A stretch of DNA of 64,000 nt from positions 5,241,001 through 5,305,000 of the forward strand of contig NZ_CP077092.1 in the NCBI RefSeq assembly GCF_014268585.2, given 5' to 3'. A program made the position numbers and the translations under genes. Within the stretch, counting starts at the first letter, position 1. Every line of letters starts with the position of its first letter. Source of the DNA: Pseudomonas iranensis. GTDB lineage: Bacteria; Pseudomonadota; Gammaproteobacteria; Pseudomonadales; Pseudomonadaceae. The notes under the pieces are model-generated. The model worked only from the letters and a program-made list of their open reading frames with translations. It searched no databases and was not told the origin of the DNA. Positions 31,134 to 38,410 of the stretch are shown here, one piece after another.

Positions 31134-31147
31134 TTCGATTCGTCTGT

Positions 31148-32365
31148 TCAGGCCTTTCTGGTACGCGGTAAAAAGATCGCCAACACACCAAACAACGGCA
31201 AGAACGAGCACAGGAAGTACACATACTCAATCCCGTGCACATCCGCCAGATGCCCGAGCAGCGCGGCACCAATCCCGCCGAAACCGAACATCAGGCCGAA
31301 GAAGATCCCGGCAATCATCCCGACATTGCCTGGCACCAGTTCCTGCGCGTACACCACGATCGCCGAGAATGCCGACGCCAGAATGAAGCCGATCACCACG
31401 CTGAGAATGCTGGTCCAGAACAGATCGACATGCGGCAGGATCAGGGTGAATGGCGCCACCCCCAGGATGGAAAACCAGATCACTGCCTTGCGCCCGATCT
31501 TGTCGCCAATCGGTCCACCGAAGAACGTACCCGCCGCCACTGCGCCCAGGAAAAGGAACAAGTGCAGCTGCGAGCTGGCCACCGACAGGTCGAACTTCTC
31601 GATCAGGTAGAAGGTGAAGTAGCTGGTGAAGCTGGCCATGTAGAAATACTTGGAGAACACCAGCAGCCCGAGCACCACAAGCGCACTGGTCACCCTGCCC
31701 TTCGACAAGCCGTGCGTCGCCGCTTGGCCGGCCTTGAGCTTGAATAGGTTGAGGTGGTTGGCGTACCAGCGGCTGATGCGGTACAGCACGAACAGCGCAA
31801 AAACCGCGAACAGGCCAAACCACGCCACATTGCCTTGGCCGAAGGGAATGATGATCGCCGCCGCCAGCAACGGGCCGAACGCGGAGCCGGCATTGCCGCC
31901 AACCTGAAAGGTCGATTGCGCCAGACCAAACCGGCCGCCCGAGGCCAGTCGCGCAACACGCGAGGCTTCCGGGTGAAAGGTCGACGAGCCGATACCAATC
32001 AGCGCCGCCGCCAGCAGAATCAATGGGAAGCTGCCGACCACCGACATCATCAGAATGCCGATCAACGTACACACCGTGCCCGCCGGCAACAGCCACGGTT
32101 TGGGGTGGCGATCAGTGTGATAACCGACCCACGGCTGCAACAGCGACGCGGTCAACTGGAAGGTCAAGGTGATCAGGCCGACCTGGGTGAAGGTCAGGCC
32201 ATAGTTGGCTTTGAGCATCGGGTAGATCGACGGCAGCACCGACTGGATCAGGTCGTTGATCAAATGCGCCAGCGCCACCGCGCCGATGATGCGCATCACC
32301 AAGGGGCTGCTTTGCGGAGCAGCGGTCGCCGAGGCAGCGGCGGTCTGAACGTTGCTGATAGCCAT
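31148..32365 (-). CDS. fsr: Fosmidomycin-resistance-type MFS exporter
   Basis: A 405-residue major-facilitator protein with about 12 membrane spans. The N-terminal part ALAHLINDLIQSVLPSIYPM, VGYHTDRHPKPWLLPAGTV and GIGSSTFHPEASRVARLASG are characteristic of the Fsr family. It probably exports fosmidomycin-like or other small compounds by proton antiport; the natural substrate is not known. It is a single gene between a REPIN and the chemoreceptor leader. Confidence 0.88.
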   Translation of the reverse strand: MAISNVQTAAASATAAPQSSPLVMRIIGAVALAHLINDLIQSVLPSIYPMLKANYGLTFTQVGLITLTFQLTASLLQPWVGYHTDRHPKPWLLPAGTVCTLIGILMMSVVGSFPLILLAAALIGIGSSTFHPEASRVARLASGGRFGLAQSTFQVGGNAGSAFGPLLAAAIIIPFGQGNVAWFGLFAVFALFVLYRISRWYANHLNLFKLKAGQAATHGLSKGRVTSALVVLGLLVFSKYFYMASFTSYFTFYLIEKFDLSVASSQLHLFLFLGAVAAGTFFGGPIGDKIGRKAVIWFSILGVAPFTLILPHVDLFWTSILSVVIGFILASAFSAIVVYAQELVPGNVGMIAGIFFGLMFGFGGIGAALLGHLADVHGIEYVYFLCSFLPLFGVLAIFLPRTRKA

Positions 32366-32696
32366 GGCAAATTCCGGACAGCAGATGGGTGCCCGCAGGC
32401 AGGTGCGTCAATGTGCCATTTTTCGGTGCGCTCGCGCTATCCCCTTAGGCAGCTAACTAACTGACTGGTCGTCGAGCAAACGGTGATAGCGCAACGCCAT
32501 GGTCTGAATCTTGCCTTGCTTCTGCCCTTGAACACGATCGCCTTACAAAGGCGCTCGACAATGGGAAGTTTCGCTACAGAGCCGGCCTACAGAGCGGGCA
32601 CGGGTGAACTTTCGAGGCCTTTTAGAGGGCACAGTCGCAGCCGAAAGGTTCGCGATGCACGCCAATGGTGCGTGGTGTCCAGAGGAGTCATGAGGC
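32366..32696. other. Intergenic region between fsr and the chemoreceptor
   Basis: These 331 bases separate two divergent genes. I see no convincing small gene. An AGAGGAG ribosome-binding site lies just before the chemoreceptor start. Promoters for both genes must be here but were not located with confidence. Confidence 0.4.
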
Positions 32697-34754
32697 ATGC
32701 AGGCTTTCCTTTCACCGGGGATCAAATTGCTGGGGCGGTTTGGCTTCGCAGGTAAATTCCAATTGTTGTTTCTGCTGTTTATTCTGCCGCTGGCCGGCAG
32801 CCTGTTGATGATCGGCCATGACTATCGCGAGAAGCTCAATCTGATCTCCGGCGAACGTGCCGGTGTGCGTCAATTGCTCGCGCTGGATGCGCTGGACAAC
32901 CTGCTCGCCGCGCAACGCGACCGCGCCGCCCGCTGGCGCGCCACCGAGACCAATCGTCAGCCGACACCGGCCACCCTCGCCGCCATGGCTGCCTTCGATG
33001 GCGTGCAACCGGCGGTGCTGCAAGCCACCACCGAGCTGGGCAATGCCCTGAACCAGCAAGGCGCCGACGGCGCAATCCTCGAGCGCTTTCAGGCGCTGCA
33101 AACCGCGCTCAATGGCCTTGATTCGAAAAGCCTCAGCAGTGTCGGCTGGTGGCCGGACGGTTATGACAGCTTCACCAATGCCCTGGGCGCGCTGCAAGCC
33201 TTGCGCGAGCAGATCGTCATGGACAATCGCCTGACCCTCGCGCCGTGGCTGGAAACCTACCTGCTGACGCAGATTTCCACGCAACACGCACCAGACCTGA
33301 TCGAGCGGGTCGGGCGTCTCGCCGCGGTCGGCCAGGCTTCGGTGGTCTCCGGGCAGTTCACCCTGCAAAGCCGCTTGCAGTTGCGCGACCTGCGCAGTCG
33401 CATCGGGGACGCCCGCGAGCAACTGGTGAAAACCGCCGGCCTGCTGGAGGCGCGTTTGCCAGCCGAGCTGCAAGCCTGGGCCGGTCAGTATCACGACAGC
33501 CTGGAACACCTCGACAGCGGCCTGAAAGTCCTCGACGACGGTGTGTTTGGCGGCAGCATCAACCTCAAGCCAGAGGACTTCGAACGCAGCCTCGACGCGC
33601 TGCTCACCGACCTCGCTTCCCTGCGCCAGCAATCCCTGGTCGCGCTGGATCAGCGGCTCGATGCGTATTACAGCTCGGCGATCCGCCAGTTCATTGTTGT
33701 CGCCGCAATCTTCGGTTGCCTGCTGCTGGCCGCGTTGTACCTGTTCGTCTGCCTGCAAGCCTCGATCCGCCGCAGTGCCAGCGGCATCACCTTGCTCGCT
33801 GAGGCCTTGCGCGACGGCAACCTGAGCCTGCAAGTGCCGGTGGTGGGGCGCGATGAGCTGGCGGCGATCAGCACCGCGCTCAACGTCGCCGTGGTGCAAC
33901 TGCGCAGCAGCATGCTCGGCGTCGACCACGAGACCTCGCAGTTGAGCAACGCGGTACGCAGCCTCAACCAACACTCCAGCGGCGCCCTCGGTGAAGTTGA
34001 GGCGCAGCAGTTGCAGATCAGCCAGATCGCCGCTGCCGCCACGCAATTGGCCGCCACCTCGCAAGGCGTCGCGCAGAGTTGCGAACAGGCCTCCGGCAGC
34101 GCCCAGCAAACCCGGCGCATCGCCGCCGACAGCAGCCGCGACAGCCAACGCACCACGGCCAGCATTCAGCAGCTCAATCAGCGCCTGAACGACACCGCCG
34201 CCGCGCTCGGCCGGGTCAGCGAGCAAGGCCAGCAGATTCAACTGGTCGTGGACACCATTCGCGGCGTCGCCGAGCAGACCAACCTGCTCGCACTCAACGC
34301 CGCCATCGAAGCCGCCCGCGCCGGCGAACAGGGTCGCGGTTTTGCCGTGGTCGCCGACGAGGTGCGCAGCCTCTCGCAACGCACGCAATCGTCCACCGCG
34401 CAGATCGCCGGTACCGTCGACAGCCTGCGCGCCACGGTCAACGAAGCGGTGAACCTGATGGAGGCCGCCTGTGGTCAGGCGCAATCGGATGCCGAGGCGG
34501 TCACCGGACTCGGCGAACGCCTGGGAGAAATCGCCAGCGCCGTACAGAGCGTCACCGACACCCTGGCGCAAATCGCCACGGCGGTTGAAGAACAGGCCAG
34601 CACCGCCGACGAAGTCAGCGGCAATATCCAGCAGGTCGATCAAGCGGCGGTGCGTTTGCTTGAAGGCGCACGTGCGGTGAACCTCGCGGCCGACACCTTG
34701 AGCCAGGGCAGCGAAGCCCTGAGCGCCAATACCGCCAGATTCCAATTGCGCTGA
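32697..34754 (+). CDS. Methyl-accepting chemotaxis protein
   Basis: A 685-residue transmembrane chemoreceptor. TM1 is at about residues 20-40 (FQLLFLLFILPLAGSLLMIG). A long helical periplasmic sensor follows (about 41-330). TM2 is FIVVAAIFGCLLLAALYLF (about 332-350), then a HAMP domain (to about 410). The cytoplasmic signalling hairpin tip is [20 protein letters not shown] (about 526-545). The mainly helical sensor of about 290 residues resembles the HBM or nitrate/nitrite-sensing class of large sensors; the ligand cannot be told. There is no C-terminal CheR-binding pentapeptide. Confidence 0.93.
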   Translation: MQAFLSPGIKLLGRFGFAGKFQLLFLLFILPLAGSLLMIGHDYREKLNLISGERAGVRQLLALDALDNLLAAQRDRAARWRATETNRQPTPATLAAMAAFDGVQPAVLQATTELGNALNQQGADGAILERFQALQTALNGLDSKSLSSVGWWPDGYDSFTNALGALQALREQIVMDNRLTLAPWLETYLLTQISTQHAPDLIERVGRLAAVGQASVVSGQFTLQSRLQLRDLRSRIGDAREQLVKTAGLLEARLPAELQAWAGQYHDSLEHLDSGLKVLDDGVFGGSINLKPEDFERSLDALLTDLASLRQQSLVALDQRLDAYYSSAIRQFIVVAAIFGCLLLAALYLFVCLQASIRRSASGITLLAEALRDGNLSLQVPVVGRDELAAISTALNVAVVQLRSSMLGVDHETSQLSNAVRSLNQHSSGALGEVEAQQLQISQIAAAATQLAATSQGVAQSCEQASGSAQQTRRIAADSSRDSQRTTASIQQLNQRLNDTAAALGRVSEQGQQIQLVVDTIRGVAEQTNLLALNAAIEAARAGEQGRGFAVVADEVRSLSQRTQSSTAQIAGTVDSLRATVNEAVNLMEAACGQAQSDAEAVTGLGERLGEIASAVQSVTDTLAQIATAVEEQASTADEVSGNIQQVDQAAVRLLEGARAVNLAADTLSQGSEALSANTARFQLR

Positions 34755-34869
34755 CGCCCTCCCCGGCCCCGATTTTCGGGGCCCGAGGATAAGCGGTTGA
34801 AAACAGGAAGAAATATTTTCGATTTACGCTTGACGCTTTGCCATTTCAGGGGAATAATGCGCGCCACTT

Positions 34870-34946
34870 GGCTACATAGCTCAGTTGGTTAGAGCATAGC
34901 ATTCATAATGCTGGGGTCCGGGGTTCAAGTCCCTGTGTAGCCACCA
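34870..34946 (+). tRNA. tRNA-Met (elongator, anticodon CAT)
   Basis: The acceptor stem GGCTACA pairs with TGTAGCC, followed by A and an encoded CCA. The anticodon loop ttCATaa and overall sequence match elongator tRNA-Met. A terminator follows at once. The accessory genes between here and ggt suggest the locus is an insertion hotspot, as I recall for the same tRNA in P. aeruginosa. Confidence 0.96.
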
Positions 34947-34952
34947 AGTACT

Positions 34953-34986
34953 AAAAACGGCTTACCGAAAGGTAGGCCGTTTTTTT
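34953..34986 (+). terminator. Terminator after tRNA-Met
   Basis: ACGGCTTACC / GGTAGGCCGT with a GAAA loop (one weak pair) is followed by seven T. Confidence 0.88.
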
Positions 34987-35228
34987 ATGCTTGCAATAAT
35001 CCCCCCTTCGGTTCCCCACCTACAGAAGGTCTATCTTCAGCCCTTCGATTGGATCAGTGGGTTCGCAGTCGCTCATCCGTCAGACTTTTCTTACAGTTTG
35101 CACTTCGCCTTTTTTACATAAGCCAATATCAAATTCAAGATAATGCCTTCCTCACAACCAGGCTTTTAGCCAGGTATTACAGGCCCCGCCCGCCATAAAA
35201 TTCAAGATAATCAAAAGCGCTATTTGAG
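34987..35228. other. Accessory-region edge with a short direct repeat, no gene seen
   Basis: This AT-richer stretch has no convincing gene. The 14-base string AAATTCAAGATAAT occurs near 35130 and again near 35200, about 70 bases apart. They might be remnants of an insertion or binding sites; nothing else supports either idea. Confidence 0.35.
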
Positions 35229-35269
35229 AAAAAACGCCGCTATCCCGTGAGGGTTAGCGGCGTTTTTCC
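35229..35269. terminator. Bidirectional terminator downstream of symE
   Basis: AAAACGCCGCTA and TAGCGGCGTTTT are exact inverses around an 11-base loop. T runs exist on both strands. It would end the minus-strand symE transcript. A wider match, GCGCTATTTG before and CAAATAGCG after, nests the hairpin. Confidence 0.75.
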
Positions 35270-35307
35270 TACGCAAATAGCGTTGCGGCTTTACGTGGAC
35301 GATTCAT

Positions 35308-35532
35308 CTATTCCGCTGTAATCACCAGACACCCTTTCATCACACGCACTTTGACGCTCTCGTTTACCTCGAATCCTGCCTGCCGCAACCACAGTCCGCG
35401 AAGCCTGATCCATGGCACCGGTTTGGCGGGGCTATAGGATTTTTCCTTTGTGTGTAGGGGGTGAAAATCAGCGGCGATTTTCAGCCGGCGTTCAGTGATG
35501 GGGGTTGATGTCGTATGATTGGTTTTAGCCAT
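35308..35532 (-). CDS. symE: SymE-family type I toxin-like protein
   Basis: A 74-residue protein whose C-terminal half, IRLRGLWLRQAGFEVNESVK followed by VRVMKGCLVITAE, matches the SymE fold (AbrB-like) of SOS-induced type I toxins. In E. coli SymE translation is blocked by the antisense RNA SymR; I could not identify such an RNA here. It lies 81 bases downstream of the XRE regulator in the same direction. It may act as a nucleoid-associated or RNA-cleaving toxin, or have been domesticated. Confidence 0.8.
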   Translation of the reverse strand: MAKTNHTTSTPITERRLKIAADFHPLHTKEKSYSPAKPVPWIRLRGLWLRQAGFEVNESVKVRVMKGCLVITAE

Positions 35533-35613
35533 GGTTCAGCTCCTTTTAAGCTGCTTTGTGGTTAGCGGGGCCGGGGTGTTCGTGCACCTTGGCTCCGCGT
35601 TCTCTGCGTTACT

Positions 35614-36006
35614 TCAAACTTCTTTTTCTTCGTTGCTCGTTTTGGTCGCTGCCTGTGCAATCAGCGCGTCAAGCATCTGCGCAATTACCTTCTGTTGGAC
35701 CTTCGAAAGCTCATTGATGGACTGCAGTCGTCGATACCACGTCGAGGTCAAGCTGCGTCTGGGCGTCTCCGTGTACGAGGGAACCCCGAGCAGGTCTTCA
35801 ACAGGCACGCGCAGCGCAAATGCTATCTTCACCAGTGTCGTGACCGGCATGCTGCGCGTGCCCTCCTCGTAACCCTGAAAGGTCTGCCGGGAAAGACCTA
35901 AAGCCCTTGCAAACCGCGTCTGCGTTATCTCGTGCACCGTGCGTAAGTGAGCAATGCGACTGCCCATCGCCACCAGAAAATCGCGGTCCTCATTGGAAAT
36001 GCTCAT
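35614..36006 (-). CDS. XRE-family transcriptional regulator
   Basis: A 130-residue regulator with an N-terminal helix-turn-helix (about residues 14-68): RIAHLRTVHEITQTRFARAL, GLSRQTFQGYEEGTRSMPVT. The C-terminal part (about 85-130) is helical and probably dimerises (SINELSKVQQKVIAQMLDAL). It is placed between symE and the divergent bacteriocin gene, so it could control either. Its composition is less GC-rich than the core genes. Confidence 0.88.
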   Translation of the reverse strand: MSISNEDRDFLVAMGSRIAHLRTVHEITQTRFARALGLSRQTFQGYEEGTRSMPVTTLVKIAFALRVPVEDLLGVPSYTETPRRSLTSTWYRRLQSINELSKVQQKVIAQMLDALIAQAATKTSNEEKEV

Positions 36007-36370
36007 GACAATGGCCGGCTGAAAATAAAATCGAATGGCAACGGACTCATCCTCTTCATCTGATATTTATCCTGGAAAAACTACAGAAAACATCCTCAGG
36101 CAGCGGCGCGTAGGTTGTCGACCTGAATAATCTGTAAGAGAAATCCGGCGTAGTCAGCGATTCAAAGGAAAAGACTACAGGCGCGACCGACAATGGTTTT
36201 GCCCGAATCAGGCGCAAAACCGCTGGACTGAGATAGCCCTGTAGGAAGCAGGCTTTGCTCACGTAAGAACTGGATTTTTCATCACTTCAAGCACCCGCCG
36301 CTCTCTCCCTGAATTGCCCTTCGACCGACAAGCTCCCCTGGCTCGATTCAGCGCCATGCAGGGAGTTGGC
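36007..36370. other. Intergenic region between XRE gene and bacteriocin
   Basis: These 364 bases must contain the divergent promoters. I found no clear LexA box or P-box. A short open frame on the minus strand (36056-36262) has no recognisable features. An AGGGAG ribosome-binding site precedes the ATG at 36371. Confidence 0.4.
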
Positions 36371-37616
36371 ATGCCTCAATACAAATACCTTCTCGATGAT
36401 GACTGGTTATTAAATCCGTATAGCGGTGGCAGGGCCTGGTTTACTTTGCTTCCACCGAAAGCGCCGGAGCCGGTGTACATCGAGAAGGATGAGTGGCCTG
36501 CGCCCAAGCCACGCGAAGACAGGGTATTTGCCAAGTCCTGCACGCCGGACAACTGGTGTCGCGCGGACGCTGGCACTGCCGAGGAGCCAGCCAGCAACTT
36601 CGGCAAGATCATGGTCGCCGGCGCCATGCTCATGCCATCCGCCAGCACCGCGATCGCGACGGCAATAGGCGCCGACCTGGCTTTGGGGCGTCTGGCCGGC
36701 GGCGGGATTTTGCAACAGCGCCTGAACTGGGCCATCCGTGGCGCCGGCGGGCCGGCAAGCGTGTTTGTGCTGGGAATGCTGCCGAGCAAAATGGCCGACG
36801 GCACGCTTCACACGACTAAGAACTACGCCGCATGAGCCGCGCCACCACGCGCGTGCGTTTCCAGTTTCGTCGTGATGCCGAAGGTGTTCTGCGGGTCTAC
36901 GGCATCCACTCCGGCGCCTCTGGCGACGACGCCGTACGCACGGTGAACGTCAAGTGGAACGCCGACAAGACCGCCATGGAGGCCAAGCTCAACGGCATCA
37001 CCATCTCTGGACGCCGCAGCGCGGGCCGTTGGGGTCGATGCCTCCGCTGGTTTATCCCGACCATGGTGAGGCACTCGACCCGATCCTCGTCCACCCGATC
37101 CCGGACAACACCGATAGCCAGATTGAGGGACTGCCGGGCGAGGATGTAACGGCCGAGGATTGTATTCTGGTGTTCCCGGCGGACACCGGGCTGAAGTCGT
37201 TATATGTGGTTTATTCGAGGCCGGCGAGGCAGACGCCGGGGATCGTTACGGGGGTGGGTGAGGATGTGGGCGGTATTTGGCTTGACCATGCTCAAGCTCA
37301 GGGTGGCGCCCCTATTCCGACCAGCATCGCCGATAAACTCAGAGGGAGCGAATATTCTAGTTTTGATTCGTTTAGGCGGGCTTTTTGGGCCGTTGCCTCA
37401 AAAGACAGCGCAGTGGCACAACAGGTCAGCGAAGATAATCTACGACGTATGCGCAACGGAAATGCGCCCCGCGCCCGCTTAGGTGATGCAGCAGGGAAAA
37501 GGATCTCTCATGAGATTCATCATGTGGAACCGATATCCGAAGGTGGTGATATCTACAACGTAGATAACCTAAGGGTCTACACACCCAAAAACCATGTCGA
37601 CGTACACCGTAAATAA
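36371..37616 (+). pseudogene. S-type pyocin/colicin-DNase bacteriocin, split by two single-base deletions
   Basis: Three overlapping frames together spell one bacteriocin of about 415 residues. Part 1 (36371-36835) starts MPQYKYLLDDDWLLNPYSGG and carries a Gly/Ala-rich segment. Part 2 (36832-about 37007) and part 3 (about 37008-37616) make the pyocin-S domain (MSRATTRVRFQFRRDAEGVL, ILVHPIPDNTDSQIEG, DCILVFPADTGLKSLYVV). The C-terminus is a colicin E9-type HNH nuclease: EIHHVEPISEGGDIYNVDNL then TPKNHVDVH, all metal and catalytic His present. Inserting one base after 36817 (restoring EELRRMSRATT) and one near 37006 (restoring ITI-x-WTPQRG) rejoins the frame. Sequencing error or recent decay are both possible. 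Two immunity genes follow. Confidence 0.85.
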
Positions 37617-37625
37617 GGGCATACC

Positions 37626-37895
37626 ATGAGCGACCCATTCATCAAAAGCAGCTTTTCCGACTATACCGAGCAGGATTTCATTGATCTCATAGATGAAATA
37701 AGAAAGGAAGATATAGCGCCGACAGATCTCCGTGCAGATGCATTGATACTGCACTTCAACAAGATAGTAGGACATCCGAGCGGGATGGATCTGATCTACT
37801 ACCCCGAGCCCGGAGCAGATACAACATCTGCCGGAATAGCTCGTACAGTCATGGCATGGCGCGAAGCGAATCGACTACCCGGGTTCAAGACATGA
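37626..37895 (+). CDS. Colicin E9/pyocin-type immunity protein 1
   Basis: An 89-residue Im9-like inhibitor. It has the family opening SDYTEQDFIDLIDEIRKEDI, the conserved helix III motif HPSGMDLIYYPEPGAD (about residues 52-67) with both nuclease-contacting tyrosines, and the ending VMAWREANRLPGFKT. It would bind the HNH domain of the bacteriocin encoded nine bases upstream and block it in the producer cell. The specificity helix II differs from that of the second immunity gene. Confidence 0.95.
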   Translation: MSDPFIKSSFSDYTEQDFIDLIDEIRKEDIAPTDLRADALILHFNKIVGHPSGMDLIYYPEPGADTTSAGIARTVMAWREANRLPGFKT

Positions 37896-37945
37896 ATCCT
37901 GCCGCCCGTTTCATTTGAACTGTGGAACTTCAACTTGAGGACGTT

Positions 37946-38194
37946 ATGACTAACATATCCGACTACACCGAAGCAGAATTCTTGAAATTTGTGCAATCTG
38001 TTCTTGCAGCCAACACAAGCCCAGACAAGATTCTCGATCCCCTGTTGTTTGAATTTGTACGTCTGTGTGAGCACCCAGCGGGCACTGACCTTATCTATTG
38101 GCCCGAGGATATGAAACAACAAACAGCCGAGGGCATTACCGAAATCGTGAAAAGGTGGCGCTGTACCCATGGTCTACCTGGCTTCAAGCAATAA
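37946..38194 (+). CDS. Colicin E9/pyocin-type immunity protein 2
   Basis: An 82-residue Im9-like protein starting MTNISDYTEAEFLKFVQSVL; this ATG follows a TTGAGG ribosome-binding site and is preferred to a GTG at 37922. Helix III reads HPAGTDLIYWPED, so the second contact tyrosine is tryptophan. The end KRWRCTHGLPGFKQ is typical. It is clearly related to but different from the first immunity protein, so it may protect against a different DNase bacteriocin (an orphan immunity). Confidence 0.93.
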   Translation: MTNISDYTEAEFLKFVQSVLAANTSPDKILDPLLFEFVRLCEHPAGTDLIYWPEDMKQQTAEGITEIVKRWRCTHGLPGFKQ

Positions 38195-38251
38195 GTTTCT
38201 GACTCACTAACCCTGCATCACTCTCAAGAAGATCGCATCGCCTGAGTTACC

Positions 38252-38278
38252 GCTTTCGCGAGCAGGCTCGCTCCCACA
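38252..38278. repeat. Single REP, GTGGGAGCGAGC family
   Basis: One REP, TTTCGCGAGCAGGCTCGCTC followed by CCACA, without an inverted partner nearby. It lies between the second immunity gene and ggt. Confidence 0.85.
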
Positions 38279-38410
38279 AGGGCATCGTTTTCGGCCAATC
38301 GATTGGCGCGGCCGCTGAGCGGGAGGGCTGTAATCCTCACGCGGTTTGCACCCCGCCGGCCCGCTCGATAAAGTCCCCCAAGACTTCTACCCCACGGACG
38401 GAGAGCCCGC

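Noticed and set aside
34987..35228. Attachment site (repeat of the tRNA-Met 3' end)
   Set aside because: I looked for a copy of the tRNA 3' end near both sides of the accessory patch and found none; the 14-base repeat there does not match the tRNA.
36056..36262. Small gene upstream of the bacteriocin on the minus strand
   Set aside because: The 68-residue product has no recognised motif and no clear ribosome-binding site, and it occupies the expected promoter region.
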